Shown here one piece after another: positions 37,755 to 46,628 of a stretch of DNA of 64,000 nt. The stretch is from Chryseobacterium bernardetii (lineage in GTDB: Bacteria > Bacteroidota > Bacteroidia > Flavobacteriales > Weeksellaceae), in contig NZ_CP033932.1 in the NCBI RefSeq assembly GCF_003815975.1, positions 4,073,501-4,137,500 on the forward strand. Reading direction: 5' to 3'. Under the pieces are notes generated by a model. The model ran no database searches, was not told the origin of the DNA, and worked only from the letters and a program-made list of their open reading frames with translations. The position numbers were made by a program, and so were the translations under genes. The first letter of the stretch is position 1. Each line of letters begins with the position of its first letter.

Positions 37755-37838
37755 TATTTCACTTTTTCAAACTTAGTAGCGAAATATATCAAGGTTAATG
37801 CCAAAAATACTTATCTAATTTCTATTTTACCATCTTTT

Positions 37839-38024
37839 TTAGTATCCTCTTCTCTTCTTCACCTGGCCCGGGGCATAATCTTTGGCACTTCCGCCATATA
37901 TTTTTTTAGCCTGGCCCGGCGGAATTTTTTTGGTCTGGTAATACCCGCCATTATCGTAGGCTACGCAGGATGTAAACATAGACATTACGATCAAAGCACC
38001 TGTAATCTTAAATATAGTTCTCAT
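37839..38024 (-). CDS. Small lipoprotein, paralogue 2
   Basis: 61 residues from MRTIFKITGALIV; upstream Met codons are less likely. The lipobox is FTSC. The core PPGQAKKIYGGSAKDYAPG is homologous to that of the gene at 37542, but the His-rich tail is absent and the protein ends KKRRGY. The pair are separated by 84 bases on the same strand and look like a tandem duplicate with one copy extended. Confidence 0.7.
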   Translation of the reverse strand: MRTIFKITGALIVMSMFTSCVAYDNGGYYQTKKIPPGQAKKIYGGSAKDYAPGQVKKRRGY

Positions 38025-38148
38025 TATTTCTACTTTTTCCAACTTAATGAATGACCTATAACAATGTTCAGGCCAAATTGTTTAAAGCTGAATGTTTGAG
38101 GTTTAAAATTGGTCTTTACAATGAATTAATTTTCAGTTTCATTACCCA

Positions 38149-38640
38149 TCAGATGATCTCACTTCTCTTTTCCATCAGCACAAGATCTTTCCATTCCCCG
38201 TTAAGCTTCCCTAACTTTTTGCTAACCCCTACCATTCTGAAGCCGTTTTTCTGATGGGACTTGATGGCTATTTCATTTTCGGAAAAAATATTGGTCTGCA
38301 ATGTCCAGAACCCATGGTCTTCACTATCCAGAATTATCTTCTTAAGCAATATGGATCCCAATCCCTTTCCCTGATATTCATTATCGAAATAAATACTTAC
38401 TTCTGCCACTCCTTTGAAGCTCTCTCTTTTGCTTACCGGTTTAATGGCACACCATCCTACCACTTCATTATTTTCGTTCTCCAACACCCAGCGGCAGTCA
38501 TTGAAATATTCCATACTCCATGCTTCTGCAGTAGGAACTTCTGTTTCCAGAGTAGCAATGCCACTTTCTACACCTTGTCTGAAAATTTCCAATACTCTTG
38601 CTTCATCACTGGGAAGCATTTCTCGTAGTTCGTAATTCAT
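38149..38640 (-). CDS. GNAT acetyltransferase, phosphinothricin acetyltransferase-like
   Basis: 163 residues of the GNAT fold. The N-terminus LREMLPSDEARVLEIFRQGVESGIATLE and the pyrophosphate-binding NEYQGKGLGSILL (Q/RxxGxG/A) motif match the Pat/YncA group, which acetylates phosphinothricin-like or methionine sulfone/sulfoximine substrates. It ends with the LEKRS-like C-terminus. It is directly downstream of the DUF421 gene on the same strand, with only 4 bases between them. Confidence 0.88.
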   Translation of the reverse strand: MNYELREMLPSDEARVLEIFRQGVESGIATLETEVPTAEAWSMEYFNDCRWVLENENNEVVGWCAIKPVSKRESFKGVAEVSIYFDNEYQGKGLGSILLKKIILDSEDHGFWTLQTNIFSENEIAIKSHQKNGFRMVGVSKKLGKLNGEWKDLVLMEKRSEII

Positions 38641-38644
38641 AGGA

Positions 38645-39160
38645 TTAATGGTATTTTCTTTTGTATTTTCTTTTTATTCTTGCATAATGGGTTTGCTTGC
38701 TTTTCTCATCCTGAGAGATCACACTGATATTGCCATCTACTTCCAATACGGACAGTTTAACATTCCTGATGTCTTCAATACCATGTTCTCTTATAGCTTC
38801 CTCAAGTTCATTTTCAGTAATTTTCACCCGATTTAAAGCAGTCTGATCAGCAATACCGTCCCGTATTAAAATTACGGGTTCATCCTGCATAAAAGCTTCA
38901 AAGGAACGATTGGAAAACATCAGTCTCTTCAAAATGAAATTGGCAGCAAATAAAACCAAAGCGGCTACAATACCGCCTTGCAGTGAAGTGTCCGGCCCTA
39001 CCATTGCATTCTGAACGGCATTCGAAATCAGCAGTAGCAAAACAACATCTCCGGCATTGAGCTGGGAAAGCTGGTTTTTACCAAATAAACGGATAGCGAT
39101 TACCATAAAAAGGTACACGCAAAGGGAACGCAACGCAACATTGAGAATAGAATCCATCAT
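38645..39160 (-). CDS. DUF421/YetF-like membrane protein
   Basis: 171 residues. Three N-terminal membrane helices (about 5-75) contain the conserved RLFGKNQLSQLNAGDVV, then a cytoplasmic part with EPVILIRDG and LEEAIREHGIEDIRNVKLSVLEVDGNISV. This is the DUF421/YetF family, which may form oligomeric membrane assemblies. Its function is not established. Together with the GNAT gene it forms a two-gene unit. Confidence 0.85.
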   Translation of the reverse strand: MMDSILNVALRSLCVYLFMVIAIRLFGKNQLSQLNAGDVVLLLLISNAVQNAMVGPDTSLQGGIVAALVLFAANFILKRLMFSNRSFEAFMQDEPVILIRDGIADQTALNRVKITENELEEAIREHGIEDIRNVKLSVLEVDGNISVISQDEKSKQTHYARIKRKYKRKYH

Positions 39161-39361
39161 TTTTTTATCTATTCAAATGTATTGATTTTTTGGTATTACT
39201 GAAACTAATGACTTGGTACATCTTTTGAATTTCAAAAAAATATTCTTTACTAGTATGATACGACCACTTTTTCTTTACGCAAGCTTTATCTTCTGCTGTA
39301 TTGCCTGTGATAAAACAACACCATCAGCTGAAAAACAACAGATTACTGAAAAAATAAATCA

Positions 39362-39369
39362 GCTTTACA
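39362..39369 (+). repeat. Left target-site duplication
   Basis: GCTTTACA, identical to 40756-40763. Confidence 0.9.
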
Positions 39370-39420
39370 GGCTCAGTCTCAAAAGTTGGGGGGAATGTTA
39401 AGTAGTTTTATCTTTGCATC

Positions 39421-39774
39421 ATGTTAAGCGATCACGACCTTCTTAAATTATTACTTCCGGAATTTTTAGTAGAGCACTTTGATATCCTCAAAGCAGAAAC
39501 TCATGATGCAGAACTTCATATTTATTTTGAAGAAAGAAACAGTATTCCCCATGAATTTAAAGAAAGGAGACTTGAATCCAAGGGCTTTTTACCTGAAATC
39601 ATTGTAGATGATTATCCATTACGGGGTAAAATCGTAAAGCTCCATGTTAAAAGAAGGAGATGGACAGATAAATCCTCCGGTGAGATCCTTCAGAGAGACT
39701 GGCAGCTTGTAGCGAAAGGCACACGGATGACAAAGGATTTGGCAGTCTTCTTAAAAAAAATTAGCAGACACTAA
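39421..39774 (+). CDS. ISAon1-like transposase, N-terminal part
   Basis: 117 residues (MLSDHDLLKLLLPEF start) encoding the DNA-binding N-terminal region of an ISL3-type transposase, basic towards the end (LHVKRRRWTDKSSG). The frame ends at a TAA 14 bases past an uninterrupted A8 run at 39753-39760. The transposase frame opens immediately beside this run in the +1 frame, so a slip on the homopolymer would make the full fusion. Confidence 0.8.
   Translation: MLSDHDLLKLLLPEFLVEHFDILKAETHDAELHIYFEERNSIPHEFKERRLESKGFLPEIIVDDYPLRGKIVKLHVKRRRWTDKSSGEILQRDWQLVAKGTRMTKDLAVFLKKISRH
39753..39760 (+). promoter_or_regulatory. A8 slippery run joining the two transposase frames
   Basis: Eight A residues. 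Loss of one A (or a +1 ribosomal slip, or transcriptional slippage) fuses FLKK of the first frame to LADTKALPL of the second, giving one transposase of about 437 residues. The second frame has no start codon before 40022, well inside the catalytic domain. Confidence 0.65.
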
Positions 39775-40732
39775 AGCTCTTCCCCTAAAAGTTATAGCAG
39801 AATTTTTCGGGATCAAAGGCAAGACCTTCCAGAGGCAATACAAGAATAATCTCAGCGAATATCATAGCTGGGAACAAAAACCGCACGCAGAGGACTGGAT
39901 CATTTACCCTGAAAATGTCTCAGCCTCCTTATCTTTAGACGAAGTAGCATTATCTGATGGAGAACTTTATACCGTTCTTACCTCCAAAAAAGCAAAAGGG
40001 AGAAAAGGAAGTATTGTTGCTATGATAAAAGGTACCCAGAGTGATTTTGTCATCACACATCTTTTGAAGATCAGCAGAAAACTTCGGATGAAGGTAAACG
40101 AAATTACATTGGATATGGCGGGTTCCATGAAGCGTATTGCCCAACGCTGCTTTCCTGATGCAGTACAGGTTATTGATCGTTTTCATGTTCAGAAGCTGTC
40201 CATAGAGGCCCTTCAGGAGATCAGGATCAGGCATCGCTGGGAAGCCATTGAAATGGAAAACAATCCTTTTAACAGTCACTCAGCTGAAACAGAAGTTTTT
40301 GCAAATGGAGATACCCGGAAACAGCTCTTGGTAAGAAGCAGGTATTTACTATATAAAAGCCGTGAGAAATGGACTCTGTCCCAGAAACAAAGAGCTTCGA
40401 TCCTTTTTACCCAGTATCCTGATCTGGAACAGGCATATGAATTGACTGATGGACTTAGAAAAATTTATAACCAGAATATTTCGAAATCTGTAGCCATGAC
40501 TAAACTGGCCCATTGGTTTAGAAATGTGGAAGAAGCAGAGTTTAAATCTTTTTCTACCTTAAGAAAAACAATAATGAATCATTATAGAAATATTCTCAAC
40601 TACTTTGATCAAAGAAGCACCAATGCTGCTGCTGAATCTTTCAATGCGAAAATAAAAAACTTCAGAATGCAGCTCAGAGGAGTAAAAGACAGAACCTTTT
40701 TTATCTTCAGATTAGCTAAACTTTTTGCCTAG
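39755..40732 (+). CDS. ISAon1-like transposase, catalytic part
   Basis: Open frame from 39755 (after an in-frame TAA at 39752-39754) to the stop at 40730-40732, 325 residues. The first ATG is only at 40022. It has the DDE_Tnp_ISL3 signature: LDEVALSDGELYTVL (first Asp), VIDRFHVQK (second Asp) and AAAESFNAKIKNFR (Glu). No internal stop is seen, so the enzyme is probably functional when expressed through the A8 run. It catalyses cut-and-paste transposition of the element. Confidence 0.8.
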   Translation, partial: KKLADTKALPLKVIAEFFGIKGKTFQRQYKNNLSEYHSWEQKPHAEDWIIYPENVSASLSLDEVALSDGELYTVLTSKKAKGRKGSIVAMIKGTQSDFVITHLLKISRKLRMKVNEITLDMAGSMKRIAQRCFPDAVQVIDRFHVQKLSIEALQEIRIRHRWEAIEMENNPFNSHSAETEVFANGDTRKQLLVRSRYLLYKSREKWTLSQKQRASILFTQYPDLEQAYELTDGLRKIYNQNISKSVAMTKLAHWFRNVEEAEFKSFSTLRKTIMNHYRNILNYFDQRSTNAAAESFNAKIKNFRMQLRGVKDRTFFIFRLAKLFA

Positions 40733-40755
40733 TCCCCAACTTTTGCGCTTGATCC

Positions 40756-40763
40756 GCTTTACA
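40756..40763 (+). repeat. Right target-site duplication
   Basis: GCTTTACA, identical to 39362-39369. Confidence 0.9.
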
Positions 40764-41190
40764 GCCAATATGGGAAACCTAATGAAGCAGTTTACAACCA
40801 ACCTGTATCTGATGAAGTATTTTCTCCGAAACTGAAAAAAACATTGGAAGATGCAATCAATGCTTCAAAAGCTGATATTGAAAAAGTGAAAAACAGTGAC
40901 CATCCGGATGAGAAGCCTTTGATCTTTGAAGGAGCTATGTTTTCAGGTTTATATGAAGGGTATACCGGTTACAACATTAAAAACATTACTATACATGATA
41001 AAACAGCAGAAGCCCTTATTCAGTTTGAATACAATCTGACGTCTCCAAAAGTGTCATGGACTGACAGAATACAGCTGATTGAAGCAGATAAAGGCTGGAA
41101 AATCAATAATATTATCTTTGATAAGAATGTTAACCATTCTAAAGATCTTACATCAAACCTGAAAGATTTTATACAATATACAAAGGAATA

Positions 41191-41220
41191 AAAAAAGCCG
41201 CTTAAAAGCGGCTTGATTTT
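41191..41220. terminator. Shared terminator of the lipoprotein and peptide genes
   Basis: GC-rich stem AAGCCGCTT / AAGCGGCTT with A and T runs on either side, between the convergent lipoprotein pseudogene and the double-glycine peptide gene. Confidence 0.85.
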
Positions 41221-41355
41221 TTATGGGCACTGAACGATTGGAATTTCGCTGCAAATTACTTTGTTTGCCCATTCGCAATACGTACAATATTGTTTTGGTT
41301 CTCCTCCGTACACTGACTTTAAATCTCCTTTAGTCAGTTTCTTTAAATTTTTCAT
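41221..41355 (-). CDS. Double-glycine leader peptide (bacteriocin-like prepeptide)
   Basis: 44 residues. The leader MKNLKKLTKGDLKSVYGG is amphipathic, lysine-rich and ends in GG, the cleavage site of peptidase-containing ABC transporters. The following core EPKQYCTYCEWANKVICSEI plus PIVQCP has four cysteines and is small and polar. This is the pattern of Bacteroidota bacteriocin-like prepeptides that share a MKNLKKL..ELK leader. I see no maturation or transport gene next to it, so export would depend on genes elsewhere. It is too short for ordinary gene-calling cut-offs. Confidence 0.8.
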   Translation of the reverse strand: MKNLKKLTKGDLKSVYGGEPKQYCTYCEWANKVICSEIPIVQCP

Positions 41356-41572
41356 ATAGCTTTAATTTTATGGTTTTGTAAAAGTAAAACGAATATTGTT
41401 ATACATTATTATAATTTCATGCTCAAATTTTTCATTATTCACACTTTTTAACTAAAATAAAAGATCTATAAATATTATATTGTACAGATTTTAAAAGATA
41501 AGACTATTGACATTCAAAGTTTTACCATTTTTTTACATAAAATACTACTAAAAGTTAAAAAAAGTCCCATTC

Positions 41573-42397
41573 TTAAAGACATGGTAATCCAAGAAGGTCC
41601 ATTTCGGAACTCCAAAGCAAATTTATTTTTCCTTTGGAGTCTGATTCAAAAACTGCTCTTTCGGGAAACTGACAATTAGAACCAGATTTCTTATCATACC
41701 ATTTGAAATCATCATAGTAAGTAAAATACAGATTTTTATAATTTCCGTAAACGATTGGGTTATAATTTCCGAACCCGTAGTTGTTTTCCGTACTTTCTTT
41801 TGCTGCTGATTTTTTGATAGATTTATTGACCTCTGTATAATTATTCCCGTATTTCAGAGGAATCTCTTTTTCTGAAGCAATAAGTGGGTTTCCAACAATA
41901 TCCTTATCAACATTCAGGATGTAAGCGATATAATCGTTTCCGCACTCTGTAGATTGGAAAACCACCCGTTTTATTTTACATTCCTGAGAGGATTTGGTTC
42001 CATAAACGAAATACGAGGCTTTCATTTCTTTTTTAAAGCTATCTTCAAACCTCTTATTGTAGTACAATGGTCCTGCAGATAGTGTATCATAGTATTTATA
42101 ATCCTTCATATCTCTTCCATATATCCAGGGAATGGAATCTTTTACAAGGAAGTTTTCATATTTTCCGGATAACGGATCCTCAGAATCACCAAACTGAACA
42201 GGAATACAGATTGCTATATCTTTATTGGTAAGCTGATATACTCCGAAAACAGTATTTTTATCGAATTTAAAGTCTGGTTCAACTGCTACAGCAATATCCT
42301 TCTTTTGAACTGCTGTTCCTTTAGTTGCAGGTATTTCTTTCTCTTTTTTGCATGATAAAAGAATGGGAAACAATGCCGATACAATATATTTTTTCAT
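41573..42397 (-). CDS. Lipoprotein of unknown function
   Basis: 274 residues with lipobox LLSC at Cys16. The mature region is beta-rich with a high content of Tyr, Asp and Asn. It ends in NLLWSSEMDLLGLPCL, with a few more Cys residues (SSQECKIKRVVFQSTECGND and SGSNCQFPE). I do not recognise a domain. It lies between uvrA and the peptide gene on the minus strand; a terminator after uvrA at 42433-42460 separates it from that gene. Confidence 0.65.
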   Translation of the reverse strand: MKKYIVSALFPILLSCKKEKEIPATKGTAVQKKDIAVAVEPDFKFDKNTVFGVYQLTNKDIAICIPVQFGDSEDPLSGKYENFLVKDSIPWIYGRDMKDYKYYDTLSAGPLYYNKRFEDSFKKEMKASYFVYGTKSSQECKIKRVVFQSTECGNDYIAYILNVDKDIVGNPLIASEKEIPLKYGNNYTEVNKSIKKSAAKESTENNYGFGNYNPIVYGNYKNLYFTYYDDFKWYDKKSGSNCQFPERAVFESDSKGKINLLWSSEMDLLGLPCL

Positions 42398-42432
42398 GAT
42401 TAACTAGCTTGGATTTGATGGATAAAAATAAA

Positions 42433-42460
42433 AAAAGAATCTGCTTTCGCAAATTCTTTT
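42433..42460 (-). terminator. Terminator of uvrA
   Basis: Stem AAAAGAATCTGC / GCAAATTCTTTT (one wobble) with loop TTTC, 22 bases beyond the uvrA stop. Confidence 0.8.
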
Positions 42461-42482
42461 GTATACTCAGACTACTATATTC

Positions 42483-45314
42483 TTATTCTAATTCCCTCTT
42501 CAAAAACTTCCCGGTTAAACTCTTCTTAGACTTTACAATTTCCTCAGGAGTTCCCTGTGCTACAATCTGACCTCCATGTTTTCCGCCTTCCGGACCTACA
42601 TCAATGATATGGTCTGCCAGTTTAATCACATCCATATTATGTTCAATAATAATGAATGAATTTCCTAGCTCAACCAATTGATTGATAGCATCCATCAGAA
42701 TTTTTACATCCTCGAAATGCAATCCTGTTGTAGGTTCATCAAGGATATAAAGGGTGTTTCCGGTTTGTCTTTTTGCCAGTTCTGTGGCCAGTTTGATACG
42801 CTGAGCTTCTCCCCCTGAAAGAGTTGTAGATTGCTGCCCCAGTGTAATATACCCTAAACCTACGTCCTGCAATGTTTTTACTTTAGCAAAGATCTTAGGA
42901 ATCGGCTGGAAGAATTCTACTGCTTCATCAATCGTCATATCCAGTACATCGGAAATAGACTTTCCTTTGTAACGAACTTCAAGGGTTTCCCTGTTGAAAC
43001 GTTTTCCGTTGCAGGTCTCGCAGTGAACGTATACATCCGGAAGGAAGTTCATTTCAATCACTTTTAATCCACCACCCTGGCAGGTTTCGCATCTACCGCC
43101 TTTTACGTTGAAAGAGAATCTTCCCGGTTTGTATCCACGGATTTTACTTTCCGGTAATTCTGCAAAAAGGTTTCGGATGTCTGTAAACATTCCTGTATAC
43201 GTTGCCGGATTTGAACGCGGTGTTCTTCCGATCGGAGTTTGGTCTACATCTACAATTTTATCAATATTATCTAGTCCTTCGATCTTTTTGTATGGTAAAG
43301 GCTCCTGAACGGCTCTGTAAAAATGTTTGTTAAGAATCGGATATAATGTTCCGTTAATCAGCGAAGACTTTCCACTTCCTGAAATTCCTGTTACTACCAC
43401 CAGCTTTCCAAGAGGAATATCCAGCGTTACATTTTTAAGATTGTTTCCTGTTGCTCCTTTCAGAACAATATTTTTTCCGCTCCCCGGTCTTCTTTCAGCC
43501 GGAATTTCAATTTTCCTTTTTCCGTTGATATATTGAGCAGTGATAGTATCTGCTTTTAAAAGATCTTTTGGTTTTCCCTGCCAGAGAATTTCTCCACCGA
43601 ATTTTCCGGCTCTCGGCCCAATGTCCAATACCTCATCGGCCTCAAGGATCATGTCTTTATCATGCTCTACTACTAAAACAGAGTTCCCGATATCTCTAAG
43701 GTTCTTCAAAGAATGGATCAGCCTTTCATTATCTCTCTGATGAAGCCCGATACTTGGTTCATCCAGGATATACAAAACGTTCACAAGCTGAGAACCAATC
43801 TGTGTTGCCAAACGAATTCTCTGTGATTCTCCTCCTGAAAGGGTTTTTGAACTTCTGCTCAAGCTTAGATAATCCAAACCAACATCCAACAGGAACTGAA
43901 GTCTGGTTTCAATTTCCTTTAATATTTCGTGGGCGATGATTTTATTTTTCTCAGAAAATTTATCTTTCACATCTGCAAGCCATTCTTTTAAATCTGCTAA
44001 GCTTAGTCCATTAACCTCAGCAATATTCTTTCCGTCAATTTTAAAGCTTAAGCTTGATGGCTGAAGACGGGTTCCGTTACATTCCGGGCATGTTTCTTCT
44101 GTGGTGAAATGTCTTTCCAGTAAAATTGCTTCGTAAGATTCTCTTTCATCAATAATTTCTTCCATGAAGGCAATCAAACCATCGAAGCTAATCTTGATCT
44201 TCTTGGTGATTCCTGCATATTTCAGATCTTTATTGAATTCCTTGTGACATCCGTTATAAATATAGTCCAAAGCTTCTTCCGGAATATCCTGTAATGGCGT
44301 TGTCATTCCCAATCCGAAGATTTCAAGAATGTTCTTGATCTGTGCCAGAATCCATTTATTGGATTTGATATCTTCCAATGGTAATAAACCTCCCTGGTTG
44401 ATTGACAGTTTCGGATTATCAATAAAATAATCTGTATTGATCTTTTTAATCGTTCCCAGTCCTTTACAGTTCGGGCAGCTTCCTTTTGGGGAGTTGAACG
44501 AAAATGTATTCGGCTCCGGTAATGCTAAGGAATGTCCTGTTTCAGCATCCATCAGGTTTTTTGAGAAATATTCAATATCCGTACTTCCCAGCTTCTGGAT
44601 TCCGATGATTCCCTCTCCCATTTCCATTGCAGTGCGGAGGGATTTTTCCATTCTGCTTTCTGAAGCGTTTTCCCCAATGATCCAACGGTCGATCACAATA
44701 TCAATATCGTGGGTTTTATAACGGTCAAGCTTTAAATCGTATTCAATATCCTGTAATTCACCGTCAATTCTGGCCTGTCCGTAGCCTTTTTTAGCCATCT
44801 GCACGAAAAGTTCATGGTAATGTCCTTTTCTTGAGCGTACAACAGGTGCCAGTAACATGATCTTTTCACCTTTATAGTTTTCCTTAATGGTATCAAGGAT
44901 CTGATCTTCGGTATAACTTACCAGTTTCTGTCCTGTAGACAATGAATAAGCATCTGAAACCCTTGCATACAAAAGACGTAGGAAATCATACAGCTCTGTA
45001 ACAGTTCCTACAGTAGAACGGGGGTTTTTATTGGTTGTTTTCTGCTCGATGGCAATAACGGGTGACAGTCCTTCAATTTTATCTACATCCGGACGCTCCA
45101 ATCCACCCAGAAACTGACGGGCGTAAGCAGAGAATGTTTCTATATAACGACGCTGACCTTCTGCAAAAATTGTATCAAAAGCCAGTGAAGATTTTCCGCT
45201 CCCGGAAAGCCCGGTAATTACTACCAGTTCGTTGCGCGGGATCTTAACATTAATATTCTTTAGATTGTGTTCACGTGCTCCGTAAACTTCTATATATTCT
45301 GTTGATTTGCTCAT
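42483..45314 (-). CDS. uvrA: Excinuclease ABC subunit A
   Basis: 943 residues, the full UvrA length. Two ABC ATPase modules: Walker [10 protein letters not shown] near residue 34 and GISGSGKSS near residue 640, the signature [14 protein letters not shown] and [14 protein letters not shown], and two C4 zinc motifs (CPNCKGLG... and CETCQGGG...CETCNGKR). It scans DNA for bulky lesions in nucleotide excision repair with UvrB. It is a single gene. Confidence 0.97.
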   Translation of the reverse strand: MSKSTEYIEVYGAREHNLKNINVKIPRNELVVITGLSGSGKSSLAFDTIFAEGQRRYIETFSAYARQFLGGLERPDVDKIEGLSPVIAIEQKTTNKNPRSTVGTVTELYDFLRLLYARVSDAYSLSTGQKLVSYTEDQILDTIKENYKGEKIMLLAPVVRSRKGHYHELFVQMAKKGYGQARIDGELQDIEYDLKLDRYKTHDIDIVIDRWIIGENASESRMEKSLRTAMEMGEGIIGIQKLGSTDIEYFSKNLMDAETGHSLALPEPNTFSFNSPKGSCPNCKGLGTIKKINTDYFIDNPKLSINQGGLLPLEDIKSNKWILAQIKNILEIFGLGMTTPLQDIPEEALDYIYNGCHKEFNKDLKYAGITKKIKISFDGLIAFMEEIIDERESYEAILLERHFTTEETCPECNGTRLQPSSLSFKIDGKNIAEVNGLSLADLKEWLADVKDKFSEKNKIIAHEILKEIETRLQFLLDVGLDYLSLSRSSKTLSGGESQRIRLATQIGSQLVNVLYILDEPSIGLHQRDNERLIHSLKNLRDIGNSVLVVEHDKDMILEADEVLDIGPRAGKFGGEILWQGKPKDLLKADTITAQYINGKRKIEIPAERRPGSGKNIVLKGATGNNLKNVTLDIPLGKLVVVTGISGSGKSSLINGTLYPILNKHFYRAVQEPLPYKKIEGLDNIDKIVDVDQTPIGRTPRSNPATYTGMFTDIRNLFAELPESKIRGYKPGRFSFNVKGGRCETCQGGGLKVIEMNFLPDVYVHCETCNGKRFNRETLEVRYKGKSISDVLDMTIDEAVEFFQPIPKIFAKVKTLQDVGLGYITLGQQSTTLSGGEAQRIKLATELAKRQTGNTLYILDEPTTGLHFEDVKILMDAINQLVELGNSFIIIEHNMDVIKLADHIIDVGPEGGKHGGQIVAQGTPEEIVKSKKSLTGKFLKRELE

Positions 45315-45674
45315 AATTTGGAGTGATTTTGCCTGAAAATCACGACGTGCAAAAATACGGAATTTTTATGAATTTTTTTTTATTCTAACCGGGTTAAAAT
45401 TTTCATAATGGAAGTTTATTTCTGCCTGATGTTATTGCCATTTATAAATACCATTTACAGGTTTTGTCTAAGCCAATGGATGGATTTAAAATTATAAAGC
45501 AGATACGATAGTATTGATTTGACTTCTCAAATCCTGCATGGTCTGGCTGTTAGCTGAAAATTAATAAGACAAATTGATATGATAGTTTGGTTTGGATGTT
45601 GAATATAAAAAATGCCGTAGTAAATACGGCATTTGATATTTTAAAACTGATTGATATTGTAACGAATCAAAAAA
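45315..45674. other. Intergenic stretch upstream of uvrA
   Basis: About 360 bases between two minus-strand genes. Apart from the terminator at 45610-45634 I see no gene or clear repeat. Confidence 0.5.
45610..45634 (-). terminator. Terminator of the type VI module
   Basis: 10-bp stem AAATGCCGTA / TACGGCATTT, loop GTAAA, 41 bases after the DUF3829-like lipoprotein gene. Confidence 0.75.
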
Positions 45675-46604
45675 TTATTTCACAAAGCTATTGTATGCAC
45701 TCAGAACACTTTCATAAGAAGAATCAATCTGTTGGATATCATTATCCTGAATCTTTCCTTTTTCTTTAGCATCTCTGATCAGTTTTCTGTAAAGGTCTAA
45801 AAAGTTAGACGCATTTTTATTAAAAATTTCAAATTGAGATTTTTTATAAGAATACTGCCGGTCTTTCACGTCAAAGTTTAGTTTAGCATTAGCTTCTACG
45901 GCTTTGGCGTATTCGTCATACTTTTTCTGGGCTTCCGCTTCGTTAAATTGTCCGGAATACTGCTTTCCTAAAACATCAATGACTGAATCCAATGAATTCA
46001 TTACGTTCTTGGAAGAAATAATATATTCTTTCATCGGATGGTCCTTCAATATGATCTCCTCTGCGGCATCTGTAGCCGGCTTAATTCTGGTTATAATGTT
46101 TTCTCCGGCAGTATAGAAAGCGTTCGCATCGGCTTCAATTTCTTTTCTGATGGCTTCTGCTTTTGCTCCTTTATCATCTTTATAGTCTTCCGAAGTCATG
46201 TAAGACTTAAGCTCTTCAATTTTTTTATCTATATTTTCCTTTTTAGCCTTATAAATACTGAATTCTTTTTCAATAGCAGCCTTCTCTTTATCAAATCCGG
46301 ACGGCACTTCCTTAATCTTTGAAAAGGAATAATCCATTGAAGACAGCACAATCGGCATAATCAGTACATTTTCTCCTTTTGACTTAGCTACGGCTTCGTC
46401 TGCATATTTTAAGATCCTTTCAATATGCTTGGATGTACTTTTATAGGAATCAATAAAATTATTATTAAAATCAATAATAGCATTGGCATCTGTCTCGCTT
46501 CCCATATTCAAAACTGTGCTCCCGAATTTTCCGGCGCCTTTTTTACAACTAACTACAGTAGCAGTTAAAGAAAGGGCCATTGCGAGTACAATAATCTTCT
46601 TCAT
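45675..46604 (-). CDS. DUF3829-like lipoprotein of the type VI module
   Basis: 309 residues. The lipobox VVSC puts the lipid anchor on Cys20. The mature protein is an all-helical, charged rod-like domain (NFIDSYKSTSKHIERILKYA, then repeated KxxxE heptads and QKKYDEYAKAVEANAKLNF), like DUF3829. It lies 24 bases downstream of tssF, so it is the third gene of a tssE-tssF operon. Bacteroidota type VI systems contain lineage-specific lipoprotein components. Whether this is one of them is an inference from position. Confidence 0.7.
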   Translation of the reverse strand: MKKIIVLAMALSLTATVVSCKKGAGKFGSTVLNMGSETDANAIIDFNNNFIDSYKSTSKHIERILKYADEAVAKSKGENVLIMPIVLSSMDYSFSKIKEVPSGFDKEKAAIEKEFSIYKAKKENIDKKIEELKSYMTSEDYKDDKGAKAEAIRKEIEADANAFYTAGENIITRIKPATDAAEEIILKDHPMKEYIISSKNVMNSLDSVIDVLGKQYSGQFNEAEAQKKYDEYAKAVEANAKLNFDVKDRQYSYKKSQFEIFNKNASNFLDLYRKLIRDAKEKGKIQDNDIQQIDSSYESVLSAYNSFVK

Positions 46605-46628
46605 ATTTTTTATTTTAACTGTTGATTT

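Larger units (their letters stand above)
39370..40755 (+). mobile_element. ISL3/ISAon1-like insertion sequence, complete
   Basis: 1386 bp. The left terminal repeat GGCTCAGTCTCAAAAGTTGG and the right end, read in reverse, GGATCAAGCGCAAAAGTTGG, align for 22 bases (the next two are GG in both) with four mismatches. Both begin GG as in ISL3. The element is flanked by an exact 8-bp duplication, GCTTTACA, at 39362-39369 and 40756-40763, the target-site size of ISL3. It encodes one transposase split in two frames. It looks recent: the flanking gene is otherwise intact. Confidence 0.92.
39255..41191 (+). pseudogene. Lipoprotein gene (DUF3828-like) interrupted by an IS element
   Basis: The 5' part starts at 39255 (lipobox FCCIAC, mature CDKTTPSAEKQQ) and is open to a stop at 39401, inside the insertion sequence. 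The 3' part resumes after the right 8-bp repeat and ends at 41191. Deleting the element plus one repeat restores KINQLYSQYGKPNEAV in frame and yields a 180-residue lipoprotein with no other defect. Its C-terminal half (EGAMFSGLYEGYTGYNIKNI, VSWTDRIQLIEADKGWKI) resembles DUF3828-type secreted domains. As it stands the gene is inactivated, although the 3' fragment from 40844 could still be translated as 115 residues. Confidence 0.9.

Noticed and set aside
39755..40021. Separate upstream gene before the transposase ATG at 40022
   Set aside because: The sequence is continuous with the transposase and contains its first catalytic Asp; it has no start codon.
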